Positions 21,652 to 31,440 of a DNA stretch of 39,688 nt are shown in pieces; position 1 is the stretch's first letter, and every line of letters starts with the position of its first letter. The translations under genes were made by a program, and so were the position numbers. The stretch is from Nemertoderma westbladi. Lineage: Eukaryota > Xenacoelomorpha > Nemertodermatida > Nemertodermatidae. The stretch is from positions 1 through 39,688 of the forward strand of contig JAUCBJ010005193.1 in the NCBI GenBank assembly GCA_032718475.1. Direction: 5' to 3'. The notes under the pieces were generated by a model that searched no databases, was not told the origin of the DNA, and was given only the letters and a program-made list of their open reading frames with translations.

Positions 21652-22953
21652 TCACTTTCGAAATGGTAGACCGATTTCATATCTACCTTGATCTTTAAGA
21701 AAACGTGTAGTTGTCTCCTGGATCTGCTTGGCTCTTTCTTCTTCTACCGATAGGGCCTTATCGTAGGAATTGGGCTCTACAGCCTCTTGAGTAAAGAATC
21801 GTACGGCGTGTTCATCTCGAGTCTTCGCGTTGTAGCAGTCTATCACTTCATTCAGTTCGTCGTTGTACTCAACTTGTTCTGCTGGATGAATGAGGTGACA
21901 TAGGTTCACTTGGTTTTGCCAAGTTTCGTTTTCTGTAAGGAGGTCGATGGTCTTCTCCTCGTCGAAGAGTTGGTGGATGTCATCATTATCTGAGGAGTAT
22001 GGTGTTCCCTCAGTTATGTCGTCTACCTCACTGAACTCCTCTTCCCATTCACTTACCTGGTATACCCGTTCTTTGGGTAACCTTTCCATGAGAATTCTAC
22101 GGGAAGGGCCAGTAAAGTACCAACCTACTCTAGTTCTTCCCGCATAGGCTTGTAGTGGTTGCGGTTGAGCAGGCCGTCTCTCCAATGTCTCAAGCGCCTC
22201 ATGCGCATTTTGGCCGATGAGTATTTGCACTCCAGGGTAGTCTGTGTTGAATCTAGGTATCTTAAGCTGCTGGGTCAAATCGTCCTCATCCCAGTTATAA
22301 GGTTCCACTTGGCTGGTAGCGAAGTTCTTTATCGCCACCATTTTTACTGACCTTATACTGTGTTCTCCTAGTTCATCCTGGGGGGTGGACAATGCACCTA
22401 CATAGTAATCTGCAATTACTGTAGATTTCCAAACCTGCATAATTCCTGACATGTTTAACTTAGTTCGGAACTTGGGTTGTCCAGCAAAGATGTCTTCGGC
22501 TAGTTCTTTGTCGATGAATGTTCCTGTGCTGCCGGAGTCAAGGAGGGCGTTCACTATATAACTTTTGTCAGGACCGTGGACTCTCAACTGCACTACGGGA
22601 AATTCTCGGATTCCTACGTTGGAAGTTGGGGCTTTCCAAGATGGTTGTCGGTCAGGAGTAGTTAGGGGGGGCTCACTGTCGGTGTCCTTTTCATAAGTAA
22701 GTGCTCGATACACTGTGGTATTTATTAGGTAACAGGATTCGTTTTCATCGGAGAATTCGTCCGTATAGAATCCTTCCATCTCAGAACTTTGGTCAGTGTC
22801 GTTCACATCACTGAATTGGACATGTAGTTCGGACTCACTTACCTGACTCGAGCTGTTTCGTTCGAATTCAGTGTGCAACAAGATATGATGCACTTTGCAC
22901 ACCTTGCGTCGGAATAACAGGTTCGCTGTTGGTGTCCTTGTCTGAGGCAATTA
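21652..22953 (-). CDS. BEL/Pao pol, N-terminal part: zinc motif end and aspartic protease (frame without a start codon)
   Basis: About 430 codons open between stops. It has no usable start: the upstream end is a TTG preceded by TAA, and it overlaps the Gag ORF by about 110 nt in the -1 frame. It begins with VCKVHHILLH, the conserved end of the BEL/Pao zinc region that normally follows the CCHC knuckle, so it continues the Gag frame in sense. Then come an acidic linker, the retroviral-type protease core ALLDSGSTGTFID (DSG near residue 138 counting from 22950), ILIGQNAHEAL, and the pre-RT linker ending GRYEIGLPF. The role is cleavage of the Gag-Pol precursor. The frame ends at TGA 21654-21652 inside the RT start, so it is truncated here. 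Confidence 0.88.
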
Positions 22954-23942
22954 TAACACAACCGCTTATCCCACATGACTTCACGTCTATCTTTTAATGA
23001 TTTCTTTAGGAATTCATCACACACAACACTCAAACGGTGGGGCCCGTCACACAGCGCACATTTCGGTTTGATGTTAATTACCTTACTTTGAGTAACGTTG
23101 TGCACACTCGTTCTTTCTTCGGGCTTTCTTACATGAATTCTCTTAGGAGACGTAGGAGGAGTTTTTCTTACCTGTTCTCTCCTGTCATTGGTTCGGGACT
23201 TGAATTTACTTACGTCTTTAGGCGCTTTGTTGACGTAGTAAGATCTTTCAGTATCTTTCCCGCGGTCTTCTTCTTGAGAAGCCTGGCTTTCGCCGTCGTC
23301 GGTATAACACACTGGTGTTACCTTTCTCCTAGAAACGGGTTTCTCACTTACCTTATTTTCCGGTGTCTTCTCTCTGGACTGTTTTAGGAGCTGTAATTTT
23401 ACTTCTCCATCTAAGAATGACATGAGATCAGCCATGGTTGGGTCTCGTCGTTGTTGTTCCATCATATATAACACTTTCTTATCCCAGCGTGTACCTACTC
23501 CACCCTTTGGTAAAGTAGAGGCCACGGCTCCAATAACCATAGAACTCTGATATTCATGAGACTTACCTAGCCAATCTAATTGTCTACAGATCTCCTGAAT
23601 CTCATCGGAAAACTCTATAATCCCGCTGCTAATGAACTTTCGGGGCGCTACCAATTTTGCATACAAATACCTAGCTATGTTATTCCTATTACCATACCTG
23701 ATGTTTAGTGTATCCCAAACTTGTCTTAATCCATCTGGATGTCCAATAAACTTTAACGCCATTAACTTGGGAGATCCTTCCAAGCACTCGATGAGGAATC
23801 TAAGTTTCTCTCCGTTAGATAGCACAGAGTTCTGTATGTTATCTTTGTAATATTCATTAAAAGGTAACCATTTCATCTCATCTCCATTGAACTTGACGAT
23901 CTCTCCCACCTTTACCGCTTGACGGGCTTCGGTTCTAGCCAT
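22839..23942 (-). CDS. BEL/Pao Gag (DUF1759-type) with zinc knuckles, ORF2
   Basis: 367 aa from an ATG at 23942. The DUF1759-type core starts almost at once (VKFNGDEMKWLPFNEYY near residues 16-32, then EKLRFLIECLEG and RYGNRNNIARYLYAKL). A basic, Lys/Arg-rich linker follows, then a CX2CX3HX5C motif (CALCDGPH, about 294-307) and a CX2CX4HX4C knuckle (CYNCLRQGH, about 329-342). Gag forms the virus-like particle and binds the RNA. In BEL/Pao relatives this region is usually preceded by an N-terminal extension in the same protein. Here its ATG directly follows the stop codon of ORF1 in the same frame (TAA-ATG). The last 20 codons leave the conserved zinc region, which continues in the -1 frame. 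Confidence 0.9.
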   Translation of the reverse strand: MARTEARQAVKVGEIVKFNGDEMKWLPFNEYYKDNIQNSVLSNGEKLRFLIECLEGSPKLMALKFIGHPDGLRQVWDTLNIRYGNRNNIARYLYAKLVAPRKFISSGIIEFSDEIQEICRQLDWLGKSHEYQSSMVIGAVASTLPKGGVGTRWDKKVLYMMEQQRRDPTMADLMSFLDGEVKLQLLKQSREKTPENKVSEKPVSRRKVTPVCYTDDGESQASQEEDRGKDTERSYYVNKAPKDVSKFKSRTNDRREQVRKTPPTSPKRIHVRKPEERTSVHNVTQSKVINIKPKCALCDGPHRLSVVCDEFLKKSLKDRREVMWDKRLCYNCLRQGHQQRTCYSDARCAKCIISCCTLNSNETARVR

Positions 23943-26261
23943 TTAACGCGTAAAACTTTCTTGGGCCATCATATTATTTAATATCGAGTTATCGGTATAT
24001 AAATTTCTCGGATTATTATCAGGTCTATATGGAATATCATTGTCAACAGGTTTATAATTACCCTTAATAGGGTTTACTATAGGAGTTTCTACTTCACTAG
24101 CAGTATAGATGCGTGTAGGCTCCACACCTTGCGCATGAAATACTTCAGACCTAACAGGTTGACACATTGTTACCGGGGTTGGTGGTATACCCCTTTGGGT
24201 ATTTACTAATTTATCGCGTTCTAACGCGATACTCTGCTGCACTTCTTGCAACTCTAACCTACTTTCCCTTACTGTGCCCTTGAACTGTTGAACAGTCTCC
24301 TGCATCTGCCCGAGCAGGAGATCCATCCCCCGCCGTCTCTCATCCACCCACTCGACCGCCGAAGCGGGAGCCGCCAACATAGTAGCGGGTGGATGGGGGA
24401 CAACGGGCGACAAATCATTGATATTTCGCTCGGAGTCCAGGACAGGAACTGTCTCATGGGCTGTTCTGCTGGGCACAGGTAGTTTAGTGCTATGCAAAGG
24501 GAATTTAGAGGTAGGTTCTGGGAGTACAGGTGTCTCTATCACCGAAGGCGTGGCTTCGAGAACAGGCCTAATTATTTCAGGCTCATCTACTATAGTAGGG
24601 AGTCTTGCTGCCCTAATAATTTGGTCTGTGGGTTCTCTACTACCTAAGTCTGTACTAGCTAGTTGCCTTCTAACAGCTGGGGGCAAATCAGGCAAGTTCT
24701 GACGGTGGGGCATTCTTCTACGCCTGCTTAGACGAGATCTATTTCCTCCGCCTTCAGGATCGGTGGTATCGCCTTCATCAGATGATGTAAATCCCTGCCT
24801 TTTGGGAGTAGATCGACTTATCATCTGCATTTGACTAGCTGTTAACTGTTTATTTATGCAGTCTTGCTTCTCTTGAAGATTTTCCAACTCTAGTTGGGTG
24901 GTCTCTTCAGACGCTCTCCGTTCTGCTTCTGCCACTGCCTCTGCCGCTTTTCTTTCCGCTTCTGCCGCTGCTACCTTTCTTTCCGCCTCTGCCTCTGCCG
25001 CTGCCGCTGCCACCTTTCTTTCAGCCTCTGCCGCTGCCGCTGCCGCTTTTCTTTCAACTTCTGCCGCTGCCGCTGCTGCTGTTTTTCTGTCTTCTATACG
25101 TTTTTTCTTTACTTGTTCTTCTTGGACTCTAGCGATGCGGAGGCGTTCATCAAATTTAGCTTGGTTCGCAGCTAACATTTCCACATCTATTGCGTCCAAC
25201 ACAAGCTTGGCTCCTTCACTATTAGGGCGAAGTCCAGCCAGCCGTCTCCTCAACTCTTCATCACCTAGAAATTGTTGATAGTCTGACAGATAGATGTCAA
25301 TAGCGTCCCTCGTCTGCGGTTTCTCTGCTGTCGCTTCGCTTTCCACTTGAGAAAAGGTAGCGTCTGTTGATTCTCCATGGGTTGAGTGCTCAGCCAGCTG
25401 AGATTTCCACTGGGCCGTTCCTTGAACCTTGAGACCCACCCGCTGGAACCAAGTCTTTACGGCAACTTGCAACGACGTGTCTTGTCTTCTTTTCGAAGCT
25501 TCCTCAAAGGCCGATAAGATTAGTCTGATTCTTAGAATTCTTTCTCGAACTTGATAAAGCAGCTCTCCCTGCTCTTGAGGTCCTTGGGGTTGTTGAAACA
25601 GTTGTTCCTCTAATCGCTCCAAAGAGCTGAAGAATCCCTGTACATATCCTGCTGCTGACCTCTTCCACACAGCTGGATCACTAGTGTCTTTTGTCACTCC
25701 CATCCTGTGTATGTCTTCCCAGGCAGCTTCCGATAAGTCAAACGGGAGTCCGGGTCTGGGGAAGTTCCATTGCGACTCGACAATAGACTTCAGTTCCTCC
25801 CTTGTGTATCCCGCATAACTATCCTTGGTCGATCGCTTACTTCTCGCCCAATCAATTTGGTGTTCCTCCACCGCAATCAATACCCTAGTGAGTACGGCTG
25901 CAGGAAGGATGAGAAGGGGATCCGAATAAACCGCATCTGCCATCTTTGCTCCACGCTCGGGTGTCAGCTCTACAGTATCCGAACTACTGGAGCTGTCGGG
26001 CCGCTGAGGAATAAGTTCTCGGCTAGGGTGTTGCTGCTGTTTGACAGCTGCTTCTTGATCCCGCTTGACCTGAGCCCGAGTGCCTATGATAGACCTACGG
26101 TGTTGGACTAGCCTAGGGTCTGATACTACTACTGGAGGGATGATCTTTCTTACAGTAGGAGGTGAGTTGAACTTTGGTCTCACACGTTCTACACTCCTGT
26201 CTGGGTCACAGATGGTTGTATCTAGGAGACTGTCTGACAGGTTTTGCTTTGTGTCAGACAT
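23943..26261 (-). CDS. ORF1 of the BEL/Pao element: 772-aa protein of unknown function
   Basis: An intact frame from ATG at 26261 to TAA at 23945-23943. Parts seen: a polar N terminus with Ser run near residues 90-95; a globular-looking stretch (about 105-300) with several predicted helices; an Ala/Glu/Arg/Lys coiled coil of about 70 residues (about 384-455) built from repeats like EAERKVAAAAAEAE; a basic patch RSRLSRRRRMPHRQ near 510; a Pro-rich part (about 520-640); and a second helical segment near 645-690. No zinc knuckle, protease or membrane helix. I recognise no family. By position and by the usual presence of an N-terminal region on BEL/Pao Gag, it may be a greatly enlarged Gag N-terminal part split off by the stop codon, or a separate structural protein. 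The coiled coil argues for self-assembly (inference). Confidence 0.85.
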   Translation of the reverse strand: MSDTKQNLSDSLLDTTICDPDRSVERVRPKFNSPPTVRKIIPPVVVSDPRLVQHRRSIIGTRAQVKRDQEAAVKQQQHPSRELIPQRPDSSSSSDTVELTPERGAKMADAVYSDPLLILPAAVLTRVLIAVEEHQIDWARSKRSTKDSYAGYTREELKSIVESQWNFPRPGLPFDLSEAAWEDIHRMGVTKDTSDPAVWKRSAAGYVQGFFSSLERLEEQLFQQPQGPQEQGELLYQVRERILRIRLILSAFEEASKRRQDTSLQVAVKTWFQRVGLKVQGTAQWKSQLAEHSTHGESTDATFSQVESEATAEKPQTRDAIDIYLSDYQQFLGDEELRRRLAGLRPNSEGAKLVLDAIDVEMLAANQAKFDERLRIARVQEEQVKKKRIEDRKTAAAAAAEVERKAAAAAAEAERKVAAAAAEAEAERKVAAAEAERKAAEAVAEAERRASEETTQLELENLQEKQDCINKQLTASQMQMISRSTPKRQGFTSSDEGDTTDPEGGGNRSRLSRRRRMPHRQNLPDLPPAVRRQLASTDLGSREPTDQIIRAARLPTIVDEPEIIRPVLEATPSVIETPVLPEPTSKFPLHSTKLPVPSRTAHETVPVLDSERNINDLSPVVPHPPATMLAAPASAVEWVDERRRGMDLLLGQMQETVQQFKGTVRESRLELQEVQQSIALERDKLVNTQRGIPPTPVTMCQPVRSEVFHAQGVEPTRIYTASEVETPIVNPIKGNYKPVDNDIPYRPDNNPRNLYTDNSILNNMMAQESFTR

Positions 26262-28168
26262 GTTTGTTTATACAGTTGAATGCCTACTGCTATAATTATA
26301 GTTAAAGCAAGTCTAGTAATTCAGTATCACTGTTAGCCTAGTAATTAATTACCGATATCGTTACTCTATGTAACGCGATATATATACACAATATATTAGA
26401 ATACCGGTATACACTTATAGTATATATATAAGTATTATTACAGACTAGGTTTGTCACAGAATACCGGTATATAATTTCAGCTCAAATATATAGAAATATA
26501 TAATAAGCCTATCGTGAATACCGGTATACAGCTTGCACTTATAGTATATATAAGTATTATTACAGACTAGATTTGTCACAGAATACCGGTATATAATTTC
26601 AGCTTAAATTTATATAAATAAATATAATAAGCCTATTGTAAATACCGGTATGTCAATTATTTTAGAATAATTGAATTTCTGAATTTTTAGGGGTTACTTT
26701 ACTTTACTTTATTACCGTTATTTAAGCAGTAGTCCAACTGATATTAAGACCTAATTGATGTATGACAGGCCTACTGTTTTATAAATCGGTTTGAGTTGAT
26801 TTATAATATATATATATATACCCTGTAATGGGTTTTGTCAATATTTGAAATAAATGTTATTATTTCTGGGAAGGAGTCACTACACAGAAGCTGTACACTC
26901 TCAGTGAAGTGCTACTTGTTGGACACTAAAACAAATAATTCTAATTTACTAAGTTACTTATTACTACAAATTATGTACAATTCGGGGTGAGATTACAATC
27001 TCTAAATAAACACAAAAATTACACGTACGAATTTTTAGGGTTAATTTTACAAGAAATCTACAAACCAGCCTAACAAAGGGTTAGAATATCTGGTTATTAC
27101 AAACGGACAGGATAATACGGTATTTGAAAGTAATAAAGCTGTAGTAAATATACTGCGTTGTCCAGATAGGAAAAATACCACCGTCTGACGACTTATAGCC
27201 GTAGCGCTATAAGTACTACGTTATGTTTCACGGAGTGTTCCTACCTAGAAGTTAATTACCGCGGCCTACCAGAGCCAACGTGCCTATTAACCACTTTACA
27301 ACACAAATATACTGCCTACACACTAATCACCTTCGGAAAGCACTGTACACTAAACCCTAAATTAGGTACAAGTACTTATACAACAAATAACCAGCAGTTA
27401 AAAATACTTGTACAGCTAAAAGAACCACGGTATCTGCCGGAGTGACCAAAGCATAAAATCTCCAGTCTTTACCTACGCCAAACAGCCCTGATGTAGTACC
27501 GGGGTTAATTTAACTATAACGGTATGTATAACAAGCACTATTACTGTAGGAATAAACTTGGGGTTTGTGAATGTTGCGAATAATCGCATAAACTCTGAAT
27601 AATAAATATTATGCTACCCGTACAGACTACACAAACAAAATACAGACCAAACGCTGGCAGACTACTATCAAGCCTAAATAAACTACAGTATATGCAGACT
27701 CCGAAATGGTTAGTTAGTATGAGTTCTAACCGAGTAGTACGACTTATTCTTTCGGGGGGATTTACCTTACAGCACTGGATGCCCACCACGTTCCTAACTA
27801 GTACTTTATCGGACATACACTCTACACACACTGCAATCTCTGCAGACTTAACAACAGTCAGACAACAGTCCAGCCTACAAATTACCTGTACAATCTGAGC
27901 AGGCTTACACGCCTTCTGCTCAATATTAACTTACAAATAAATAAAACTGACAGAAATAAGTAAAATCCCAATAAAAAACCAGGGCGGGCCCTCCCTGATT
28001 AAATATCAAGACCTACCGGTATATAATTATCAAAATCGAATAATACTGATGTACCTGTACTGCTATAAGTACCGGTTCGGGTGGTTAGGTAGTCAGGCCT
28101 ACTGGTTACCGGTCGACTGGTACTTCAGCTTTATTGCCTACACTGCAATCAGAAGAAATAACTGTTAT
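26262..28168 (-). other. 5' leader of the BEL/Pao element
   Basis: 1.9 kb between the 5' LTR and ORF1, without a convincing gene; this is long for an LTR element leader. The first bases after the LTR on the sense strand (ATAACAGTTATTTCTTCTG) do not begin with the TGG expected for a primer binding site complementary to a tRNA 3' end. Just before ORF1 there is a tandem duplication (listed separately). Confidence 0.6.
26401..26650. repeat. Tandem duplication (about 120 bp) with ATACCGGTAT blocks in the leader
   Basis: Two copies, starting at 26401 and 26518 with ATACCGGTATACA, each contain CACTTATAGTATATATA, AAGTATTATTACAGACTAG, TTGTCACAGAATACCGGTAT and TAATAAGCCTAT. A fifth ATACCGGTAT closes the block at 26642. 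The copies differ by several substitutions and small gaps. Confidence 0.85.
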
Positions 28169-29330
28169 TGTTCGCGCTTTTAGACCTTTGGCAGTTTAAC
28201 CTGCCAAATTTAGGTGTCTTCTAGGTTATAAATCGACTTTAGCCTATGACAAGTATTTGATACACTACATTAGCCGTAGCCAGCCTATGCGCGACCATTC
28301 ACCCGCTGGATTTACCCGGGAGACTGGATTCGGAAGCTCGGACCTTATTGCTGTGTAGGCCTACTGTATCATTCGATTGATCGTTAATATATAATCTCTG
28401 ACAAATATTATTCACTTTCGGGAAATATCAACAGTTCCTTTTTGACGCGGCGCTCTAAGTATGTAAACAGAGTTATGACTTACACTAAACACAACAGGAT
28501 GGCTATTGATTCACGTATAAAGCGCATTCTTTAGGAGATGCTTTGTTATCTATCAAACTCATGCACACTACCGCACAATGCTGCACACCGATCTGCCGAC
28601 CTTCACTAATTTTAGTCACATATAAAGAGAACAGCAACCGACACATGTAGGGCCTATGAAATAGCATTAAATTCACTCCAAAACCAATATAATGTAAGTC
28701 GCAATTGCTATATGTAACCGGTCTCTCACCTTCAGTATATCAAGAAGATTGGGGTTTTACGATTATTTATTGATATTCTCCAAATATAACAATATTCCAT
28801 CAACTGATACAATTAATAACCGACAGTAAATAGCAGTAAAATAATGCGGTGCAAGGTATGTATATGTACTGAGTTGGTTTGATATGGTTTGATAACAGTT
28901 ATACGTTTCTATGATCAAAGCCGTTCTAATGTTTGGCTAAAGTCTGAAACACAGAATAATTCCACAGCCGGTGTTCTAGGCTTAGGAAAAATACACACTG
29001 ACTGAATTGCGTGAGTTTCTATATGCACTGTCCAACGCAAAGAAAATTGCTCTGATTGGTCGAGTGAGCCGAACAAAGAAAGCCAAAAGCTCCACGTGGA
29101 CATATCAGCGGATAGATGTCGTCATCTGAACTATACTGTATCAAGAGTATTTTGGCGTATTGCGGCATAAAATCGCTAGTTATGTCCGCTAAAGTACACA
29201 TACAGAAAAATGGCTTTTTATGTCCATTAAAACACCTACACAGTAAGAAAACGGCTTTTTATGTCCGCTAAAACACCTACAGAGTACTTTGCGGGAAAAA
29301 TGACTAGCTAGATCCGCAAAAGCCTTTACA
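28169..29330 (-). repeat. 5' LTR of the BEL/Pao element
   Basis: 1162 bp, TG...CA, co-terminal with the left LTR. This is the promoter-bearing LTR, since the element is read on the minus strand. By eye it differs from the other LTR at about 8 sites. At three of these this copy keeps CG where the other has TG or CA, consistent with CpG transitions. The U3 repeats are at about 29180-29300. Confidence 0.95.
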
Positions 29331-29335
29331 GGCCT
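29331..29335. repeat. Target site duplication, right copy (GGCCT)
   Basis: Exact match to 13665-13669 on the other side of the element. Confidence 0.9.
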
Positions 29336-29338
29336 GAT

Positions 29339-29557
29339 CTGATAAGAAATGAATATTTAATTTCGCGACAATTTTATTCAATAATTTCGGGGATTTTCTT
29401 ATAGAAAAGCAACGCGTGGCTAATTTTATCTAAAAGTTGGTACCCCGTGTTATTTTTTTGCGCTCTTTCTATTTTCGACTGTGTTCGATTGTGTTCGGCA
29501 GTTTTTGGAGTGTGTTCGGTTGTGTTCTACTGTGTTCGCTTGTGTTCTGTAAAAAGA
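29339..29557. mobile_element. Right arm of the inverted-repeat DNA element
   Basis: 219 bp, the reverse complement of the left arm: inner end CTGATAAGAA, outer end CTGTAAAAAGA. It has the short-period TGTGTTCG repeats on this strand that appear as CGAACACA on the left. It is uninterrupted, so it shows the original arm. The retrotransposon landed about 3 bp inside its inner end. Confidence 0.85.
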
Positions 29558-29639
29558 TATATTCCAATTAACCTTCATACGTACCTTATTCTAATTTGTA
29601 TTGGTGTCCCTTGGGGTCGTTTGCGACCCCAGTATATTT

Positions 29640-31204
29640 TACTATTAAAATAGGTACAAGTTCCATAATATTTTTAAATATTAGAATACTCCTACATTAA
29701 TTGACATTTTTAAAACATATCAACAATCTTGGAAACTTCGCGCAGCACGTGAAGTATATTTCGTACTACATAAATAAAAGCATTTTATAGTTTATTAAAA
29801 TTCTTCAAGTAATTGGTGGATCACCCAAAAGGATATTTTAATGATGATAGTGTAATTTAAATATTATTTGCCTATAAACAAACTGGATACCCTCTCATTT
29901 TGTCTCAATCTAGCATGTAAATATGACAAACCCTACCAACCCACCCTCCCACCCCATTGCCCAATTTACCCATTGTTCAAGTAAGCATTTAAATTTGGCT
30001 ACTATTGAAACATAATATTCAATATTATTCAATGTAATTCGTAGTGTGCTGTATATTACAGCAGAGATCCTATGCAGTTCGTACACGTTCGTGGGGCCTT
30101 CGCGCAGCACGAGGCCCAGTTATTAGATACAAATTAAAATTGAGCGACTGTACACAAAATCAGGTTTTGAGAAATTTACCCACACCACCAATCAATCCAA
30201 GAAAGGGGGACAGTACGTGTTCACCCCTTTTAATCTCTCCACCCCCCCACCCTTCCCAACCACCAATACATAACCGCGACATCTACCACCCACGGAAGGG
30301 TAGAACGAACTTATTTCCAATCGCACGTTCAATATGCAAAGCCAGGTGGTGTATAGGAATATAATCAACGCCGTACTCGTCTTAATTATTATAAGCGTCG
30401 TTGCGCTCGTCCTGTTTTGTATTTAAATATATTTCCTAAACGCAGACTGGCAATCTTTATAACTATGGATACGTGCTATATGCGAAACCAGGAATGGTTT
30501 ATAGGAATATAATCAATGCAGAACGCAGTACTAAATTCAGTCGATGCCGTAATGATATTCAAATAATTAATTTAATACCAGTACCCTCTGTTAATGCCTC
30601 AGTGTAAAAACAAGACAATTCAACTACAAAGAAATCCCATCAAAAAATAATAAGCCCAATATTTATGAGGAAAAAACAAGTATGGATATAAATAAGTCTT
30701 CTGCAGTGGTAAAATGTTATTGACTGACATTTATTAAACGAGATCTGTCTAACACGGCAATAACACAATAATAGACTGAATAGTAGGGAATTCAGATTTC
30801 CATCTCGTTAGCTAGCTATGGCCAATCTGTCTACCGGCCTGTACACATGTGGTTACTTACATTCGCATTCCCATTGAAGAGCAACTGGCTGTTCTACACA
30901 CACCAAACATCCTTCCTATCTTATGTACCAGCACCGAGCCAACTTGGATGTTAACCAATAAATGAGCAGTATTTAATGAGAATCAATTTTTTATACCGTT
31001 TTAATTACTTTAGATCAATTAAAGACACAATTATTAAAGCAAATCACTTGAACTAATTAAAAACTATAATAGAAAGGAGTATGTGGATTACATCTGTATA
31101 ATTTTTAAGTATAATTATTTAAATCTTATACTGTAAAACAATTAATTTCCTTTAAAAGGCAGGTTGAAAATGGTGTTTTCACCGTAATCAACTTAATTAA
31201 CTAA
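29640..31204. other. Non-coding left half of the piggyBac element
   Basis: No gene is recognised. It holds a repeated word CTTCGCGCAGCACG (29737-29750 and 30098-30111), a pyrimidine-rich stretch at 30225-30262, and two related segments around TATAGGAATATAATCAA (about 30353 and 30501). These look like old repeats within the transposon. Confidence 0.45.
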
Positions 31205-31440
31205 TTAACTGCTATTATCTTAGCTTCTCGAAGGCCACACGGAAATTCTACTTGGAAAATTTCAAAACTTTTGCCAAACAACATGTGTACCAAGTTTGGA
31301 TAGATTTCATCAAAGATTGGCCGAGTTATTAACGTTTAAAATTGAACACGACAGAACGACAGAACGACAGGTTGATTAATGGTACCACTACGCTAAGGCT
31401 CACTCACTTCGTGGCTCGCCCCACATAGCAACTGCGTGGG
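31205..31440. repeat. Dispersed repeat, copy 1
   Basis: It shares with 36385-36640 the ordered words TACCAAGTTTGGATA, GAGTTATTAACGTTTAAAATTG, an ACAG(A)ACGACAG-like run, TGGTAC, and a terminal CGCCCCACA. The two copies are roughly three-quarters identical by eye, so this is an old family. Its end overlaps the 3' end of the piggyBac transposase remnant. Confidence 0.7.

Larger units (their letters stand above)
13670..29330 (-). mobile_element. BEL/Pao LTR retrotransposon, 15,661 bp, complete ends
   Basis: Complete insertion with two 1162-bp LTRs (TG...CA) and a 5-bp target duplication. It is read on the minus strand, so the 5' LTR is the right one. The family call rests on a DUF1759-type Gag domain, a DSG protease, YMDD reverse transcriptase, Pao-type RNase H, H2C2 zinc-binding domain, DDE integrase and DUF5641, in the order typical of BEL/Pao. 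It is unusually long for the family because of a 1.9-kb leader, a 772-aa ORF upstream of Gag, and about 3.3 kb between pol and the 3' LTR. No TGG-type primer binding site is visible directly after the 5' LTR. The pol reading frame is interrupted (see parts), so this copy is probably not autonomous. Confidence 0.95.

Noticed and set aside
24898-25278. Plus-strand Ala/Ser-rich frame opposite ORF1
   Set aside because: It is the antisense of the GC-biased coiled-coil repeat codons; ORF1 has the domain structure and context.
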